Assembly: GCA_947623455.1 (NCBI GenBank)
Contig: OX392538.1
Location: forward strand, 5,890,001-5,954,000
Direction of reading: 5' to 3'
Length of the DNA: 64,000 nucleotides
Origin: Mimachlamys varia
Lineage: Eukaryota > Mollusca > Bivalvia > Pectinida > Pectinidae
Positions within the stretch are counted from its first letter, which is position 1. Each line of letters opens with the position of its first letter. Shown here piece after piece: positions 20,006-34,680 of the stretch. The notes beneath the pieces are model-generated. The model was not told the origin of the DNA. It saw only the letters and a list, made by a program, of their open reading frames with translations, and ran no database searches. The position numbers were made by a program, and so were the translations under genes.

Positions 20006-22308
20006 ATGACCTTGTAAATAACTGTAATCAAAGTCCCATTAACTCAAGTCTAATGCTCAACCACTAATAGAAATGACTCTATAATAGCTAGGCAGTTACT
20101 GGATCACATAGTTATGATTAATATCTTGCTCAAGGTTGATGTCCAACCCAATTTGAATTTATCTAATAAAGTGTTTACGATCCAGAAACAAACTCCAGTC
20201 GTCTCGGTGAAAGGCAACTTCAATATGCACATGTACATGTAATGGAGACATCTACTACTGTGGTTTTTGTCTCTTGCTGTTGGGATGTGCTGCAGTTTTG
20301 TGTTGGGATGACATTAAAATGATGTTTTCACCTGAAGGACCATTAATGTGTTACTGTCATGTTCCTAGCCTTAACACAATTAAAAGGCACTGATACTTAA
20401 ATTAATTCTAAATTTAGCTACTGGACAAAATTTCAAGGTACTCTGTAAAGCTCCTTAAACCTTAATAACTTCAGCCATTTAAGGAACTGCACACTCTGCA
20501 ACATTTCCTGATCCCTGCGATCTCCTTAGCATTTCCAGATTATTGTTATCTATTTTGTTGATGTTTGTTTTATGCCCACGCCATGAAATGGGGGGGGGGG
20601 GGGCATATAGTGTTACCCATGTCCGTCCCATCCCATCCCATGGTATTAATGTAACTAGTTGATTTAAATAACTACTGATCCAATTGTCATCAAACTTTGC
20701 ATACTTAATAAGCATGCATGAAGAACTAATTTCATATGGAGGTGGGGGGCGGGTGGGATTTATGTCTCGCAGACATTTGTAGTCTTTCTTCTGTGATGGG
20801 TTAAGTGTAAGAACTTCCTGGACCTAAATATGGTTAGACAAAATCAATAACAAAATTAATGACAAGCAAATGCGTTCGTTTATAGGAAATATTAGTCACA
20901 GATTAACCTTTGTCACCCTATGTTAGGTACAGATCTTTAATGTCTGGGATAATTCAGTCCAATGTGACTCTTGAAAGCATTACCTGGGCATTTAGAAATA
21001 TAATAACTGTAGTATTACTGTTTTTTTTTGGGGATAAAGAGGAATATTCACTGATCCTGCAAACAATTTCCCATTTGCCAAAATTGATATAAATTCTAAA
21101 ATCACAAAGTTTTTTATAAGAGATTGTTGAATATTTTTTATCCTTTATACATATATATATGTATAGTAAGGAAAAGTATTAAGTCATATGAGCACCTGAG
21201 CCAAGCTGTTGAATTGTAATACATGTGTGCGTAAACTGAGTTATTTCCCCTTGCTACCTTTTGCCTTTGGTTTTTTTTCGTCCCGAAGAAGCCCCCCCCA
21301 GAAAGGAAAACGGAAACAAGTAATACAATTACGTTACGTCACACTCTGCCTTCTTCGTTTACTTCGGAAATGTTGAAAATAACCGAAATATCTTTCAGCT
21401 GATGTAATGTTGCATTTGTCTCTAGCATTGCTTCAGAAACTTTTTTTTTCGACTTGCCTACTTTAAATTATGGAAAATATATCTGAGATTTACTAAGGCT
21501 ACACTCTTTTAAGACTTTGCCTTTGTCATATTAGTTACAAGAAAACATCTTTGATAATCTTTGATCTGCAACAATTTTATTTTTTGATAATATTGATAAC
21601 TTCAGTGACCTGCTAACATATGTCATCTAAAAGTTGTATACATCATTAATGTATCAACAGATTTGAAACATTGAGTAGATATATTTTCTGTTTCTATAAT
21701 AACTAATTGTATACACCATTTATAGGTTACCTCACCAGAACTAAATGTTTTCCGATAAACTGTTGCTGAATTGTGATGTTGGTGATTTCCTTTACTGCTT
21801 CTGGCAGATATTGATCTGAATGGCTCTAGTCAGGCAGGATGTGATAATTGAAAACTGATGAGGATCCTTGCTCAGATATTATTTATGCTGTCCAATTGTG
21901 TAGGTACATGTAACTTTATTGACTCTACAGATATAGATAGCCTACATGTAAAACTGCTAGCTATAGCTTTCCAGGAATTAAAGTTCATATTTATAATGTT
22001 CATAAGATAAGCAATTTTAAACATCTATTCATGATCAGGTTCAATTCTATGTCTGTTTAGTTATCTCCCTTTGGTGTTGGGCAAATCCAACTACTGCATG
22101 TGTTTTTAAATTAGCACAATTTTAGTTTATTATTAAGCAGTTAATTATATACAGTGTACATTTCTGATACACACTAAAGGGTGTGGACATTCTTGCGCTG
22201 CACTTAAATTGGCACTATGGCATGAGCTGAAAGGTGCTTATAATATGATATTACAGCTTAAATACTAGCTTTTTCAACAAAATTGGTTTCAAATGAAATA
22301 CTGTATTG
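20006..22308. other. No gene seen; one dispersed G-tract element
   Basis: TTTATGCCCACGCCATGAAAT, a G-tract (20589-20602) and CATATAGTGTTACCC near 20570-20640 look like a dispersed element rather than unique sequence. The remainder is AT-rich intron. Confidence 0.4.
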
Positions 22309-22757
22309 CAGGAAATTTTAGCGGTCATAAAATTTGGCGATTTGGTCATGAACACTGAAAGTTAATTTTTGACGAGTTAAAATTTGGCGATTTCCCTTAA
22401 ATCTAGAGTTTCAATTTGACGTTGAGGAACTTATTACTACAGGTAAGATATTGAATTGCACATGCATGACTGACACATGTCATGAGTATAGTTTGTATGT
22501 GCCTATCGGCATTTCAGCTGTCCGTTACCTGGCAACAACCAACAACACGCACCATTCATTATTCTCGGGAGTTATCGGAGCAACAAGAGTTATCGAAGGA
22601 AATGATGGTCGAAACGGAAACTATTGCTGAAAGTGAAAAGTTTGCAATTTTTTAATTGGCCGTGTTAAAATTTGACAGGTTAAATTTTGGCGACTTATAT
22701 AATGGACCCGCCAAACTGCTAAATTAAAGCCCCGCAAATATTTCCTGCTATATGGTA
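22309..22757. mobile_element. MITE-like element, about 449 bp
   Basis: The left end TACTGTATTGCAGGAAATTT and the right end, reversed, TACCATATAGCAGGAAATAT begin imperfect inverted arms. These go on through AGCGG/TGCGG and repeated AATTTGGCGA blocks. No transposase ORF. Terminal duplication not resolved. Confidence 0.6.
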
Positions 22758-23633
22758 CTCATTAATCCCCAGAATACATATTTCTAAGGTTGGATTTATA
22801 TTCTGGGGTAATTGACTGACAGACACAAAATATTCTTTACTTTTACGGCTTGTTGTGCATGATGCACAATTATTTTGCCTTCCAATTTTACTGTACAATT
22901 GTATTTACATGTGTATGTTGTATGTACATCTATGTCTGTATGGAGAATGCTATCAGGGCAATGTTAGTAATCCTCATAGGTTATCATAGGGCTTCTCAAC
23001 AATTTACATGTACAATTGATCAAGGATACTACGTACATCCCCATGGAAACAGCTCTGGAGATTTGCTGTGCAGTTGTCTTTGTTCTGTAGATTATCACCG
23101 TGACATAGGATCAATAGCCTAAACTATTCACTCCCCCTGGCCAAAATGCAAAGCTTTATATTACATCCGGAAATTATTGTCTACTGGTTATTTTAATCAA
23201 TATATATACCCATACAAGGTCTCGATCCAATTAACTATTACAGTAGTACTTGTGGCTGTTTGACTTCTGAATATCTGAGGTGTGAATTTCATTACTGACA
23301 GTTATCAAATTTCATTTAATTATGTTCTAAACATCCTGGGATGTCTTATCTTATTTGAAAATTGAAGTAATTTTGAGTAGTCATGCAATTTCTATCTACT
23401 CTTGTGGGATTTTACAATTTGTCCAATAATGTTATTGGAATACTGAAAGCTGCATGGTCAGCATATTAAATACTAGGGCTGACTTCCTCATACTTCTTTC
23501 CTATTTTCCTGGGTTTAATGCATGTTCCGAAATTTTTATTTTTGAAAGAAACTTCTCTTGTGGAATATACTTGGGATAAATGATGTAGTTAATTTAACGC
23601 TCTACATAAAACACTAAGGATTTAACATACATT
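22758..23633. other. No gene seen
   Basis: AT-rich intronic sequence with a 90-codon ORF at 22850-23122 that has no recognisable motif. Confidence 0.45.
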
Positions 23634-23803
23634 CAGTGTTTCTCATGTGTGTCCTGTCCCACAGTGTTTCTCATGTGTGTCCTGTCCCACAGTGTTTCTC
23701 ATGTGTGTCCTGTCCCACAGTGTTTCTCATGTGTGTCCTGTCCCACAGTGTTTCTCATGTGTGTCCTGTCCCACAGTGTTTCTCATGTGTGTCCTGTCCC
23801 CCT
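23634..23803. repeat. 28-bp minisatellite, 6 units
   Basis: The unit contains TGTTTCTCATGTGTGTCCTG and TCCCACAG. Units are identical by eye. Each ends in a pyrimidine stretch plus CACAG, resembling a 3' splice site in the sense strand. Confidence 0.95.
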
Positions 23804-23989
23804 GTGTTACCTACATTTTGTTATTAATTTATGTCCTATCAACTAAATTCACCCCTGAAGACACATTTGAACCCTTCCAATTCAAAGGTTGGAATAGTTC
23901 ATTTATTTTGAAATTTTAGGGAGGAATAAGATGACAGGGTTGGTAGTGGGTGTAGTATATATATAGAATACAGCTGTGGCCTCCTGTAC

Positions 23990-24615
23990 CTGGAGACTTT
24001 CTCCCTGACGACTGTTCCCCTGACTACTGTCCCTTGGCGAATGTCCCCCTTTATCTTGTGACTGTCCCTTGGAGACTGTCCCCATAGCGACTGTTCCTTG
24101 GAGACTGTCCCCATGGTGAATGTCCCCTGGTGACTGTTCCCCTGGAGACTGTCCCCATAGTGACTGTTCCTTGGAGACTGTCCCTTGGCGAATGTCCCCC
24201 TTTGTCTTGTGACTGTCCCCTGGAGACTGTTCCCATGGCAACGGTCCCTCTTGTGACTGTCCTCTTGTGTCCCTTGGCAAATGTCCCCAGCCGACTGTTC
24301 CCCTGTCGACTGTTTACCTTTAGACTCCCCCCCCCACCCCACTGGCATTGTTCCCCTATTCACTGTTTCCATGGCAGCTGTTCTGTTTCCCTGTCAAATA
24401 GTTGTTCCCCAGACAGCTGTTCCCTAGCAACTGCCCCCTGGCATCTTTCTTTCCCCTGTTGACTGTTCTTCTATCAACTGTTTCCCTGTCAAATGGTTCC
24501 CTGGCAACTGGTTCCCTATAGACTGTCCCCTTCTGGCAAATGTCCTCCTTGTCCCTGGCATCTTTTCCCTTTCAACTGTTCCCCCTGTCGACAGACTGAC
24601 CCCCCCCCCCCCTCC
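23990..24615. repeat. Degenerate pyrimidine-rich repeat
   Basis: Irregular reiteration of GACTGTCCC, GACTGTTCC, TTGGCGAATGTCCCC and related words, ending in a C-tract near 24600. It includes longer duplicated blocks such as TTGGAGACTGTCCCCAT. Strongly C/T-biased on the + strand. ORFs on both strands are by-products. Confidence 0.8.
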
Positions 24616-25534
24616 CCTCTCCTGACATTACTGTTCCGCTGGTGAATGCCCCATTTAGAAACTGAACTCGTTATATGTTGCTGAGGGTTAATTAGTGACG
24701 CACCGGTAGATGATCAGATGTGTAATATCAATTGAATACCCCCTGTTGAGATTCACTCTCAGGATTAGCAATGGCTGGCTTCTTTTTTTTAACAAAATCT
24801 TATATTTAAGTCGATACATGGGTCACAGAGAAATTAGTATATTATATGACTTCTTTCAATGTGTTTGTGTTTTAGGGTCTCTGAAAGGTCAGTGATATAA
24901 GAGCAGGCTTCCACAGGGAAAAGGGGCATTCGTGTCTCACTGAAGTTCCTAATACAAACTGTACTTATCTAATCAGAATCACTTGATGAAAAAGTCTTGA
25001 TTCAGTGAAGATGTGTCTGGCATATGTGATCTATTGGTTTGCTGTGGAAAGTAAATTTTCATTTACTGTAATTTTGCAGTTTTACTTGCACCAACATTTT
25101 ACATGTCAGTTATATGGAAAAAGAAAAGTCAAATCGACATGTTGACAGATAGCAGCCAGTGAGACCAGAGGCTCCGATATCACTGGTCAATCACTTACTA
25201 CTGTTACATGAATGTGTTTCTAAATTATGCAAAGGTAATTCAATCTAGAATCGGAGTCTGATATAGACTGGTGCTGCGATCTAGATGGTGTTCAACATGG
25301 CCGTTTAAAGCTTGGTGTGTGAGGTGATTATGGTGATAAAAAAACTATTACACAGACTCCTATATACTGCGGCTAGGTGACACTCCTTTACAGGAAATAT
25401 ATCTCCTCCTGTACACTCCGACGCCTGAACCTTTCATCTAAAAGCCTGTCTGTATCTGCGATTCATGGCCATTTTAAGTTACATACCAGGGATAAATAAA
25501 TTAATGTAGATATGGTTTTATCAAGGGAACAGTT
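24616..25534. other. No gene seen
   Basis: Intronic sequence without recognised repeats or coding similarity. Confidence 0.45.
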
Positions 25535-25920
25535 ACAAATTGATTTCGGAAACCTTAATTCGCTTAAGTCACAGTACATATACGACAATAGCTCTCAGGA
25601 TCTTGGAGACACTTTAGTTCAAAATGTTGAAGCATCAAATGTGATTGTCTTTATCAGTCCATAGATGATTATAGATGTAGTTAAAGTTTTCTTGATGTGT
25701 AAGGCCATACCTTATAAATATTCATACATTTGCTTTTCTACAACACAAAGTTGTTATGTTGATTTCGGAAAACCTTAATTTGCTTAAGACACGTACGACA
25801 ATAGCTCTCAGCATCTTGGAGACACTTAAGTTCAGAATGTTTGAGCTTTTTGTTGTGTAAGGCCATATCTTATATATTCATACATTTGCTTTTCTACAAC
25901 ACAAAGTTGTTATAATACTA
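25535..25920. repeat. Tandem segmental duplication, about 160-200 bp units
   Basis: TTGATTTCGGAAA, CCTTAATT, GACAATAGCTCTCAG, ATCTTGGAGACACTT and CATTTGCTTTTCTACAACAC occur in the same order twice, in about 25540-25758 and 25759-25915. The first copy has about 50 extra bases. Confidence 0.85.
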
Positions 25921-26099
25921 CTTGCTAATAAGTTTCATGATGTTGAGCAATTGTGTGGAGTATGTTTGTAACATTCTTATCATAATGACATCGCCCAGTT
26001 GTGTGAACTCTACATAATATCACTGACCTTGAGCAGTTGTGAAAATAGTCGTAAGCCTTATGACCTCGAACTCTTAAAAGATTTTAACATATTATGTGA

Positions 26100-26520
26100 C
26101 TTCGCTTTGACATCCATGACCTTGACTGATCATGATCATATGTGACATTTTCATACATGACCTTGATTGATCGTATGTGACATTTTTCTATGACACCCAC
26201 GACCTTGACTGATCGTATGTGACATTTTTCTATGACACCTACGACCTTGACTGATCGTATGTGACATTTTTCTATGACACCCACAACCTTGACTGATCGT
26301 ATGTGACATTTTTCTATGACACCCACGACCTTGACTGATCGTATGTGACATTTTTCTACGACATTCATGATCATGACTGATCATATGTGACATTTTGCTA
26401 TAACATCCATGACCTTGACTGACCTGATGTGACATTTTGCTATAAAATTCATGACCTTGACTGATCATATTCGACATCGCTTCAACATTTGTGACCTTGA
26501 CTGACTACACTAAGTAACAT
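26100..26520. repeat. 42-bp minisatellite, about 10 units
   Basis: The unit contains CCTTGACTGATCGTATGTGA and CATTTTTCTATGACACCC. Central units are nearly identical, while edge units are more diverged. The period is 14 codons. Confidence 0.95.
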
Positions 26521-29500
26521 TTTCAAAATTAATTCAGTTGAAAAAAATATGGTAAAACGAAGTAATATATTGTTTCTTTTGCTTATGTTTGATAGATGTA
26601 TATATGATTCATAGCCAGTTTAAGGAAATGATTAAATGTTCTGTTCATACTTTTTGTTCTCTTTCAGATGGTTTATTAGGGAGAAACACCATGTCTAAAC
26701 ATTATACCATTGTATATGTTACCCCTGATTTTGAATGGTTATGCATGCTCATGCCCATGAATGATTGGCATCTCCCTGGGCTGGTTATCTAGCCAGAGAG
26801 GTGGAATGGTTCTAGATTGTCAAAGCTATAGATCTATAGGTCTGATTTATTGTTGTAAGCCACAGTTGTCTGTTTTTGATTTAGGAGTAGTTAATGTCTG
26901 ACCTATATCAGTAGTATTACAGAAGAGGGATTATTGATTGTGTGCATGAATGGAGTCATCCAATCAGTAAGATCAACTGAAAAAATTCAGAAACTTTTTT
27001 AAAAGTGGTCCGGTTTTCGTTATGTGCATGCATGTGGTGTCCAAAGATTTGTTAAGGGATGTAAGATTGTATGACAAAATCTAGAAAATTGTCAGACCAC
27101 TTGAGGTAAAATTTGATACAAATTATTAATACTAAAAGTTAAATGTTTCAAGCTGTTCTACACCATAAGTTAAATTATTTTGAGCTAAAAACAACACATT
27201 TATTGATATACAATTGTAGAGGGAAATTCACAGATTTTAAAATAAAATATTGTGAGTTGCTGTCATTTAAGGGAATCTTTCAATATAATTTTATATTAAT
27301 TTGTCACAGCCACTACACAATTTAAGCATTGTCTGCATCCTGTAAAATTTGGATGTCCAAATAAATCCGAGTAAACATTTCAAATGTTTCAAAAACAAAT
27401 TATTCATCAAATGATTTGATGAATATTTCGTTTTTGTGTAGTGTACATGTTGGAGGGTATAAGCTTCGTAAGTGTCATTTTTGGTGTGAAGTCTGAGGCG
27501 AGGGACTCTAAATCTGGATAGATTCAATCTAAATCAATCTTACGTCTAGTAGTTTGTGAGATTAGATATTCTGCTGAAATATTCAAAAAGCCTTAAAAAA
27601 GGACTGGTGATGAAAAAAATCATTAAGAGCACTTCCTGACAGAATGTTGGAAACGCGCAGCATTGAAAAAAACGCAGATTTGAAATGTCGTCTTTGAGAG
27701 AAAATAAATTATGTATTGATCTTTCCATTTTCACTTCGGGATGGGGTAATAATGTCTGGGATTTTACCAAGGTTAACAGTTTATATGGAGAACACATTCG
27801 CCTACACACTGGCTAACCAATCACATATTCTCGTGTTTTCTGTTGCATTAAAGGCCAAAAACTTGCAATCATCTTTGATTTCAGTCACATGTTCAAATAA
27901 ATCAGGGAAATTTTTCACAGACAGTTTTAAATAAGACAAAATCTTCAGTGTTATAATGAGTTGGATATCATGCATGTAACTTTGACAAATGTCACTGATG
28001 CATTTTGTTAGTCTTAGAAACAATTGAGGCATGCATGTGCTGATTATGAATTAATAAAAGTTAAGGACGATGCCAACTTGCTTTATTTCCAAGAGTTATA
28101 TGCCCATGTTTATGTAGAAATCAAGTTTATTTGAAGTAGAACACTGTAAGACTCCATAAAGTAACATAATTTATCGGGGTTTTCTTCGATGATGTCTCCA
28201 TCACCAAGCAAATTACCACGTTTCATTTCTGATTTGAACACTGCAGTAAAGACCATTCCATTGCTTTACCTGTATACAAGATATAGATATTTACTAATTG
28301 GTTGGATTGCTTTAAAAATCAATACAGTCTCAGTAATGTTAAACCTGTTTTATCATCAGTATGAAGTTTTACTGATAAGATCAGATCAGGAGTATACAGG
28401 CAAGCGGTTAATTTGACTAATGCATATAAGTATGCTTTACAATTGGAAACTTCGAAACCTTTATTTGATTTTCATTGGCTGTAAAGCCTATTTGGAATTC
28501 AAATTTCATTATCTAGTTAAAGCCTTATGTTGGAATATTGAATCAAGTGTTGTAAATACTTCAGGAGCTGGGGCTTTTAATCATTAATTAACTTTATGTG
28601 TGATAAAAAGAACACTAATTAACCTTTCATGGATTGCTTGTAAGATTTCATATATTAGGGGCAGATCGGAGCATGAAATTTAAGTACATATGTATCATGT
28701 TCTAGTAGTATTGCTACAAGTGTACTACTGTCAAACCTGTACTTTCCAGTCCTTTTAATCTGATGATTGATATTTCAGAATTTCATTTTCAAAGACTAAA
28801 CTTGAAAATTCAGAGTCAATTAATGAACCTAAACTGATACCGGTAAGTAGGGTTTGCATCAAAGCTGTCTCTATATCTTTTCAAGCATATAGAAACTGAA
28901 AATGACCCCACTAATTTTCAAGATTCCCATTTAAACTTGTATGCAGCTGCAGAACCCCATTTAATACCAATCGCGAACCCTAGCTGGATAAGTAATATTA
29001 CTAGATGACTTTACTGCGGTCACGGGGCATCTCAAAGTTGTAAAAAGTCACAGTTTTAACTTTCTAGACTCAACATGACAGTAGGTGCAAGGTTCTCCCT
29101 ATATATATTGACAAATTGTTGTGATTTTTTTGGATGAAAGAATAATTGATTTTCATGCAAAAACCTCAGCAATCTTGCTGTAAGTGTTTTTATACACTCC
29201 TGTAACATGGTGGCTGGCTTGTGGGGTGTTGTATCAATTCCTTGAAAAATTAATGATCAGACAGCACGGTTGCTAATTAAATATTAACAGTGTGATATGC
29301 ATGATTGTGAAACACTAAGTGTACAACAGTGATCAGTGCAGCACTGTCTGGAGCATGGACAATTATTTGTAGACAGTGCAAAATATTTACAAGATGAAGA
29401 TGGTGCAAAATATTTACAAGTGTGTATCAGGGATCACTTTGGGGCGAGATTTGGCGATTTTTACCCATTTTTTCCTGAAACTCTCATTAAAATTTCAAAA

Positions 29501-31874
29501 AAGTATTACTTTATAAAGAAAAATCTCATAGAAATTTTACTAATCTCATCAAATCTCTCGCATTCTCTCATAGATTTTATGAGCCAGAATTATCCCTGAT
29601 GTATACATATGGAAATGGTGACACCAAAATGATTTCCAAGACGCCTGGAGCAAGTTATCAGCTTGAGGGAACCATGCCATTGCTATTGAACCTTTGAAAA
29701 TGTTAGTAGGTCACTGCATGTGTACGTTGAAATGATATGAAACTGATCATTTAAAGGAAGAAGTAATGCTTTCCTACAGAGATTTTTAAGTTAAGGAACG
29801 TTGATGAAACCGGGGTCAGACTTTATAGTCAATTTTATATTTCAATTAATATACGTACATGTAGTACAAATGTATAAAATATACAAAATTCTTGCTAAAT
29901 TGATGAGAAAAATCATCATACTTGTCAACCCTCCCTATTTAGGAGGGAGACTCCCGATTTTGGACCCTAAATTTTAGCATTTTCAACCAATGCATTTGCT
30001 AAACTATTGCTATTTTTTAAGATCTAATGATTTAATCTGAAAGTACAGCTAAAAAGAAACCATTTAAAACTGTTATTTCATGCTTCGAATTCTGAGCACA
30101 CGTAATCTCCCCCTTTGAAATTTCAAAAAAGTTGGCAAGTTCATGTATATGAATCATTGTATTTATAACATAAGTACACATATAATTATGCTTGGTTTAT
30201 TGTACGTAAATCACATAATTGCATGGAGTAAGTAAGTATTTAATAGCCAGCTATCAAATACAGACTGTACTTATATTATATGATCTGGGGCCAGATGGTG
30301 TCCATCATATGACAGCAATACAGTGACATAAACACTTGACAAATTGAGGCTCTAGGAAAACCACAGAAACCTCCAACATGTTCTGGAGCTGCTGACACTC
30401 CAGGGACAAGTTTATGGAGTCTGTCACACCGTTCCAGCTCCGTGTACCTACACTGCAATATACCACATGATCAATATAACCCTCGGCGACAAGTGGCAGG
30501 GCCTGAAAAAGTGGCCGTCAGCTCAGCAGCAATAAGGCATTGTTTAATCCTCAGATAGTTGTAACTCAGTCTTCCATCAGATGAAACATTATAAAGTGTG
30601 TTTTAAATTTACATTCAATTTTATTGTTTAATCTTCGGGAAGGTATTGTTTCTGTAAAAGTTAGGGCGTGTTAAATCGATGAACGTTGGCTCTGTGTCGA
30701 TTGGTTCCTGAGGAAATAGATTTTCAGTTTCTGTGGACTTAGATTGTTTATACATATGAAATTGTTTAGTGACCTCCCACATAACATTGGTATTGATTCA
30801 ATAATGCAACAGGATAGTCTGTAGTGCATTCTATTACAGGAACCTTATACTACAGTATCAAAAGTGGTGGCTGTATACACATTGGTGTTGTTATTGGTCC
30901 AAAGCATCTGGCTTACTGGCCTTATTAAATCCTGTGCTCATTTTTTGAAATATCCACAAAAAAGAAATAAATAAAAGAACCAATGTTTACTTATGTTCCT
31001 AATGTCCAGACATGGATATCATCTCAGCAATATTTGGCAATGTGAAGAAAACAATTTTGGACAGTTTAATAGCATATATGTGGGATGTGTGTATAGCAGA
31101 CTGTTTCAAATATATATTATGTTTCTTAAAAAAATCACAAATTCATGTTCAAATTCAGGATTGATCTTCAAAGTCCAATCTTCCAGTCCAACACACATGA
31201 ATGCCACAAAGAAAACACATTATATTTCTGGAGTACCAATACTTTTTCAAGACTAATTTTCAAATAAAAATACAGATAATGTTAATCACACTGCTAGCTA
31301 TACACTGTAGCTAACATATGCACATGTGACTTATTGTAGTCTACATATATGTATGTAGACCTGTAGTACAACTTAGGTGTCTCTGAACTGGACATGGATA
31401 TATAGATTTTCCTGGAAATACCTGGTTAGTACTGGTTATAGAGACATGCTTAGGAAATGTGTTTTCAAAGTTTTGAAGACTGAAAAAAATGATGATTTTA
31501 GTTAAAACAATGCAAAATTGTGTTTTTCTGAAAAAGGTTTTACAAAATGGTAAATATTGGTTACATTCCTCACAAGGACAACAAAAATGACAAAAGTTTG
31601 AGCAAAAATATTTTAATTATAGCAATAATTTATGAAATATATGCTATAATCAAAACGAAATTTGTGCTCCTGAGACATATCTTATATTCAGTGATATCTT
31701 TGTCAATTTCGATAATGAAATGTCATGCTCGGAAAATAATCATTTGGCGTTTTTAATAAGTGTGTTAAGGGATTGTTAACTTACACTGAAATGCTACCTG
31801 TAATAATTGATCAACCATTTAATAGGAATTAGTTCAGTTTGTGAAATTCCTGGCTTATATTTTGTGTTTTTGTA
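26521..31874. other. No gene seen (5.3 kb)
   Basis: AT-rich intronic DNA. Several 60-90 codon ORFs occur on both strands with no conserved motif. ATTTACAAGATGAAGATGGTGC type short duplications are present near 29385-29420. No RNA gene or array recognised. Confidence 0.5.
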
Positions 31875-32227
31875 ATAATATTAATAATAAGAGGCTCTTA
31901 TATACCACTTTTCACAACCTATAGGTCATCTCAAAGCAGTTCGCAAATTATTATCCGTGGTTATAGGTGTTTTTAGCTGCAACCAGCCAATATTGTTCTC
32001 AACTCCCTGGGGAGTATACAACCGGTGCTGCCATCTCAGCCCTCACAGCTAGCATTCTACAAATTCTAGCAGTGCCCAACCATGTACACATTTACAGCTT
32101 TGTAGAATGGAACAAGCAGTGTAAAGTATCTTGCTCAAGGATACAACAGAAGTGCTGTGACTGGACTCGAATTTTCAACCCTTCGATCACAAGCCTGGTG
32201 TCCTACCACTAGACCACCACACCTCCT
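31875..32227 (-). mobile_element. tRNA-headed SINE with a conserved-looking central domain
   Basis: On the minus strand the head has box A (TGGTCTAGTGG) and box B-like AATTCGAGTCC. This is followed by TATCCTTGAGCAAGATACTT, a block that resembles a widely shared metazoan SINE central domain. The 3' part has GTGGTATATAAGAGCC and ends in (TTA)n. The assignment is from memory of SINE families, without a search. Confidence 0.7.
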
Positions 32228-34680
32228 AATGCAAAGTCATACAGAAGTAAGTAACTCATCTATGTGTGAGGAAATACAAACTTGTACTAAAATTTTGATG
32301 TAGGACTAAATTAACACCCTATATGTTAGATACAGAAGATATTTGAACCGATTTATCCGCAATCATTAACAGCTGGACTGGCCGGTAATAGATGTCCACT
32401 CAGGCCGATGTCTGTAATGGCGGGCACGAATGAGAAGTTAATTGCTTCATACTGAGGGAGACATATTGGTTCAATGCTATATGTTCTTTCCCCCATTACC
32501 CCTTGCACTTTAATGGGCTGAACTAATGGATTGTGAGTAAATCCTTACTTTAAGGAAAAGTACTCGATATCAGTATCTTTATTTTCAGAAGTTTATTCCA
32601 AATACTACAGAAACAAAAAAAAAAGACTTTACTGCAAAACCGTAGATACTTTTATTGTCAGAATTTATTTCTTTTGTTCAAAAGATATTTCTGCTTCAAG
32701 AACTGAAAATTTTCTCCTCATATTTTAATGGTCTGTGTATGTGTACTAATTTCTAAAGTAACACTCTGGTTATAGCTCCTTTTTCAAAATATCATTCTGA
32801 CATAGAAAAAGAAAATTGATGGAGTTAATGACAATTACATGTTGTCATGTACCGGTAGGTTCTTTTCATCTGCTAAAAAAGAAAAAAATACTTAAGTCCA
32901 ACAGTTGAGATATACTAAAGTTAAGCAGCTTTAGCATACATTTGTATTAACCCGTTTCATATGGCCATAATTGATACTGAGACGAGAATTTATTATACGA
33001 CCAGTTTCAACCTGGAAGCGTGACAAATTATGTCTTGCAATATTTACAAAATTCTGATCATGTGAAGTAAATTGGAATATAACCCTTCACATTTTTACTT
33101 ACTAGGCGTAAATAAATGAAATTCTTTAGCATCAATTCAGATTTCCACATGAAGCATTCTTCAGTGATTGGTGTCAGCTAGTGCTGTAGGCAGAGAATAA
33201 AGCACATCTGAAATATGAGTTGGTCATTGACATCGGTGTAAACATGTGAACTGCTGACCGATAACATAATATGACCAACATAGCAAATCTCTGGCTGACC
33301 AGAACAAATCAATAAGTACCATAACTCCTTTTGACCCTGTTTTATTACTAGACTGATCAATAGATAAATATTGGACCTGTATGTAATTATTATTTATCAT
33401 TGCTCCAACAATAAGCAATATGTATTCATCGTCATGGTAAGGTTGTGCTATCAGACAATACAGACTTTGTGTGTTGACAGTTCCACAGCTATATATTGGA
33501 TGTGGTACGGCTGCTGACAATGGAGATGTTGTCCGTTGACAGGTCCTTGGTCCTACTGTGAAGCCACATGTGGGAGTTTTGTATGCTAGTATTGCCTATC
33601 ATACTATAACAGGATAGAAATAATGTGTATCCACACAGGCTCAAACCCTTGATACTAAACTGGTCCCCTGCATGTTTCTCTACAAGATGAGCTTATAGGG
33701 AAATTGTCTAACATGGAGCATTGAGAGAAGAGATCATCGAATGACAGATATAATAGTTATACATGTATCACAAATGTATAGACACAAATTTTCATTCAAA
33801 AAGAGTGAATTATAAATAGAAATGTCTGTCAAATTTAGTTTGATGGACAATTTTTATTCTATAATTCACTTTTATAATTTATATTTTAATTAGTGTTACT
33901 AGAGAGTTTCATGTCCCCCCATCCCCCCATCCCCCCATCCCCGTGCCATAAAGTTGGGTTGGGTGAGGTTCTGGGTAGATAGAGCTTGTTCCGCCCATCT
34001 CAATTCAGCTGCAGTGGAGGTGTTGATACATGTCTTACAGGCATTTTCTAGTGTAACATATTGATGAGGAGAGAGTTAACTCCTGGTTTGTGTATTTGGA
34101 TATTTTACTTGGATACAGACAACTATAAGTGAAATTAAATGACTTTATACATGTTTGATGATTATGACTAATGCAGAAGAAAACATATCACAAGACAAAC
34201 ATCCCGCCTTCTTTAGTGTTTCACAACCTTAAACAACACTCATGTTTCATGAGAAATTCTCCAATGGTGATTAAGCTGATATGTCGTGAAAACAAAAAGT
34301 ATGATCTTTTAAAATTAAGGTACACCTGTATTTTTGGATCAATCACCAGAAAACAATTACCTGTAAAATTCTGTACACACAGTTAAACATTATTGAATTA
34401 TATGGTTTGTTTTAGGTTAGAATTTTTTTTTAAAAGATAATATTTATTATGATCAAAAAGTTTGAACTCGCTGGCTAAATAAACTAAAAACGAATGTAGA
34501 CTTGAAATTATAGTTTAGGCCATCCTTATATACAAAAATGTACATGTACATGCTCTTAGTACATTGCTAATGACCTGAAGAACCTCATTAATGGTACATC
34601 ATCCATTTGGTGTTCATTAGACATACATTTATAATAAAAAATATAAACAATTATGAAACAAGTTATCCAACTTACATTAA
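32228..34680. other. No gene seen; short C-rich microsatellite
   Basis: (CCCCCCAT)n lies at about 33916-33943. The rest is AT-rich intronic sequence with no recognisable feature. Confidence 0.5.

Noticed and set aside
20589..20602. Poly-G and poly-C runs (also near 6430, 9391, 10267, 24600, 41785) as G-quadruplex regulators
   Set aside because: Common homopolymers in this genome with uncertain length in assemblies; only those inside inverted repeats were kept as findings.
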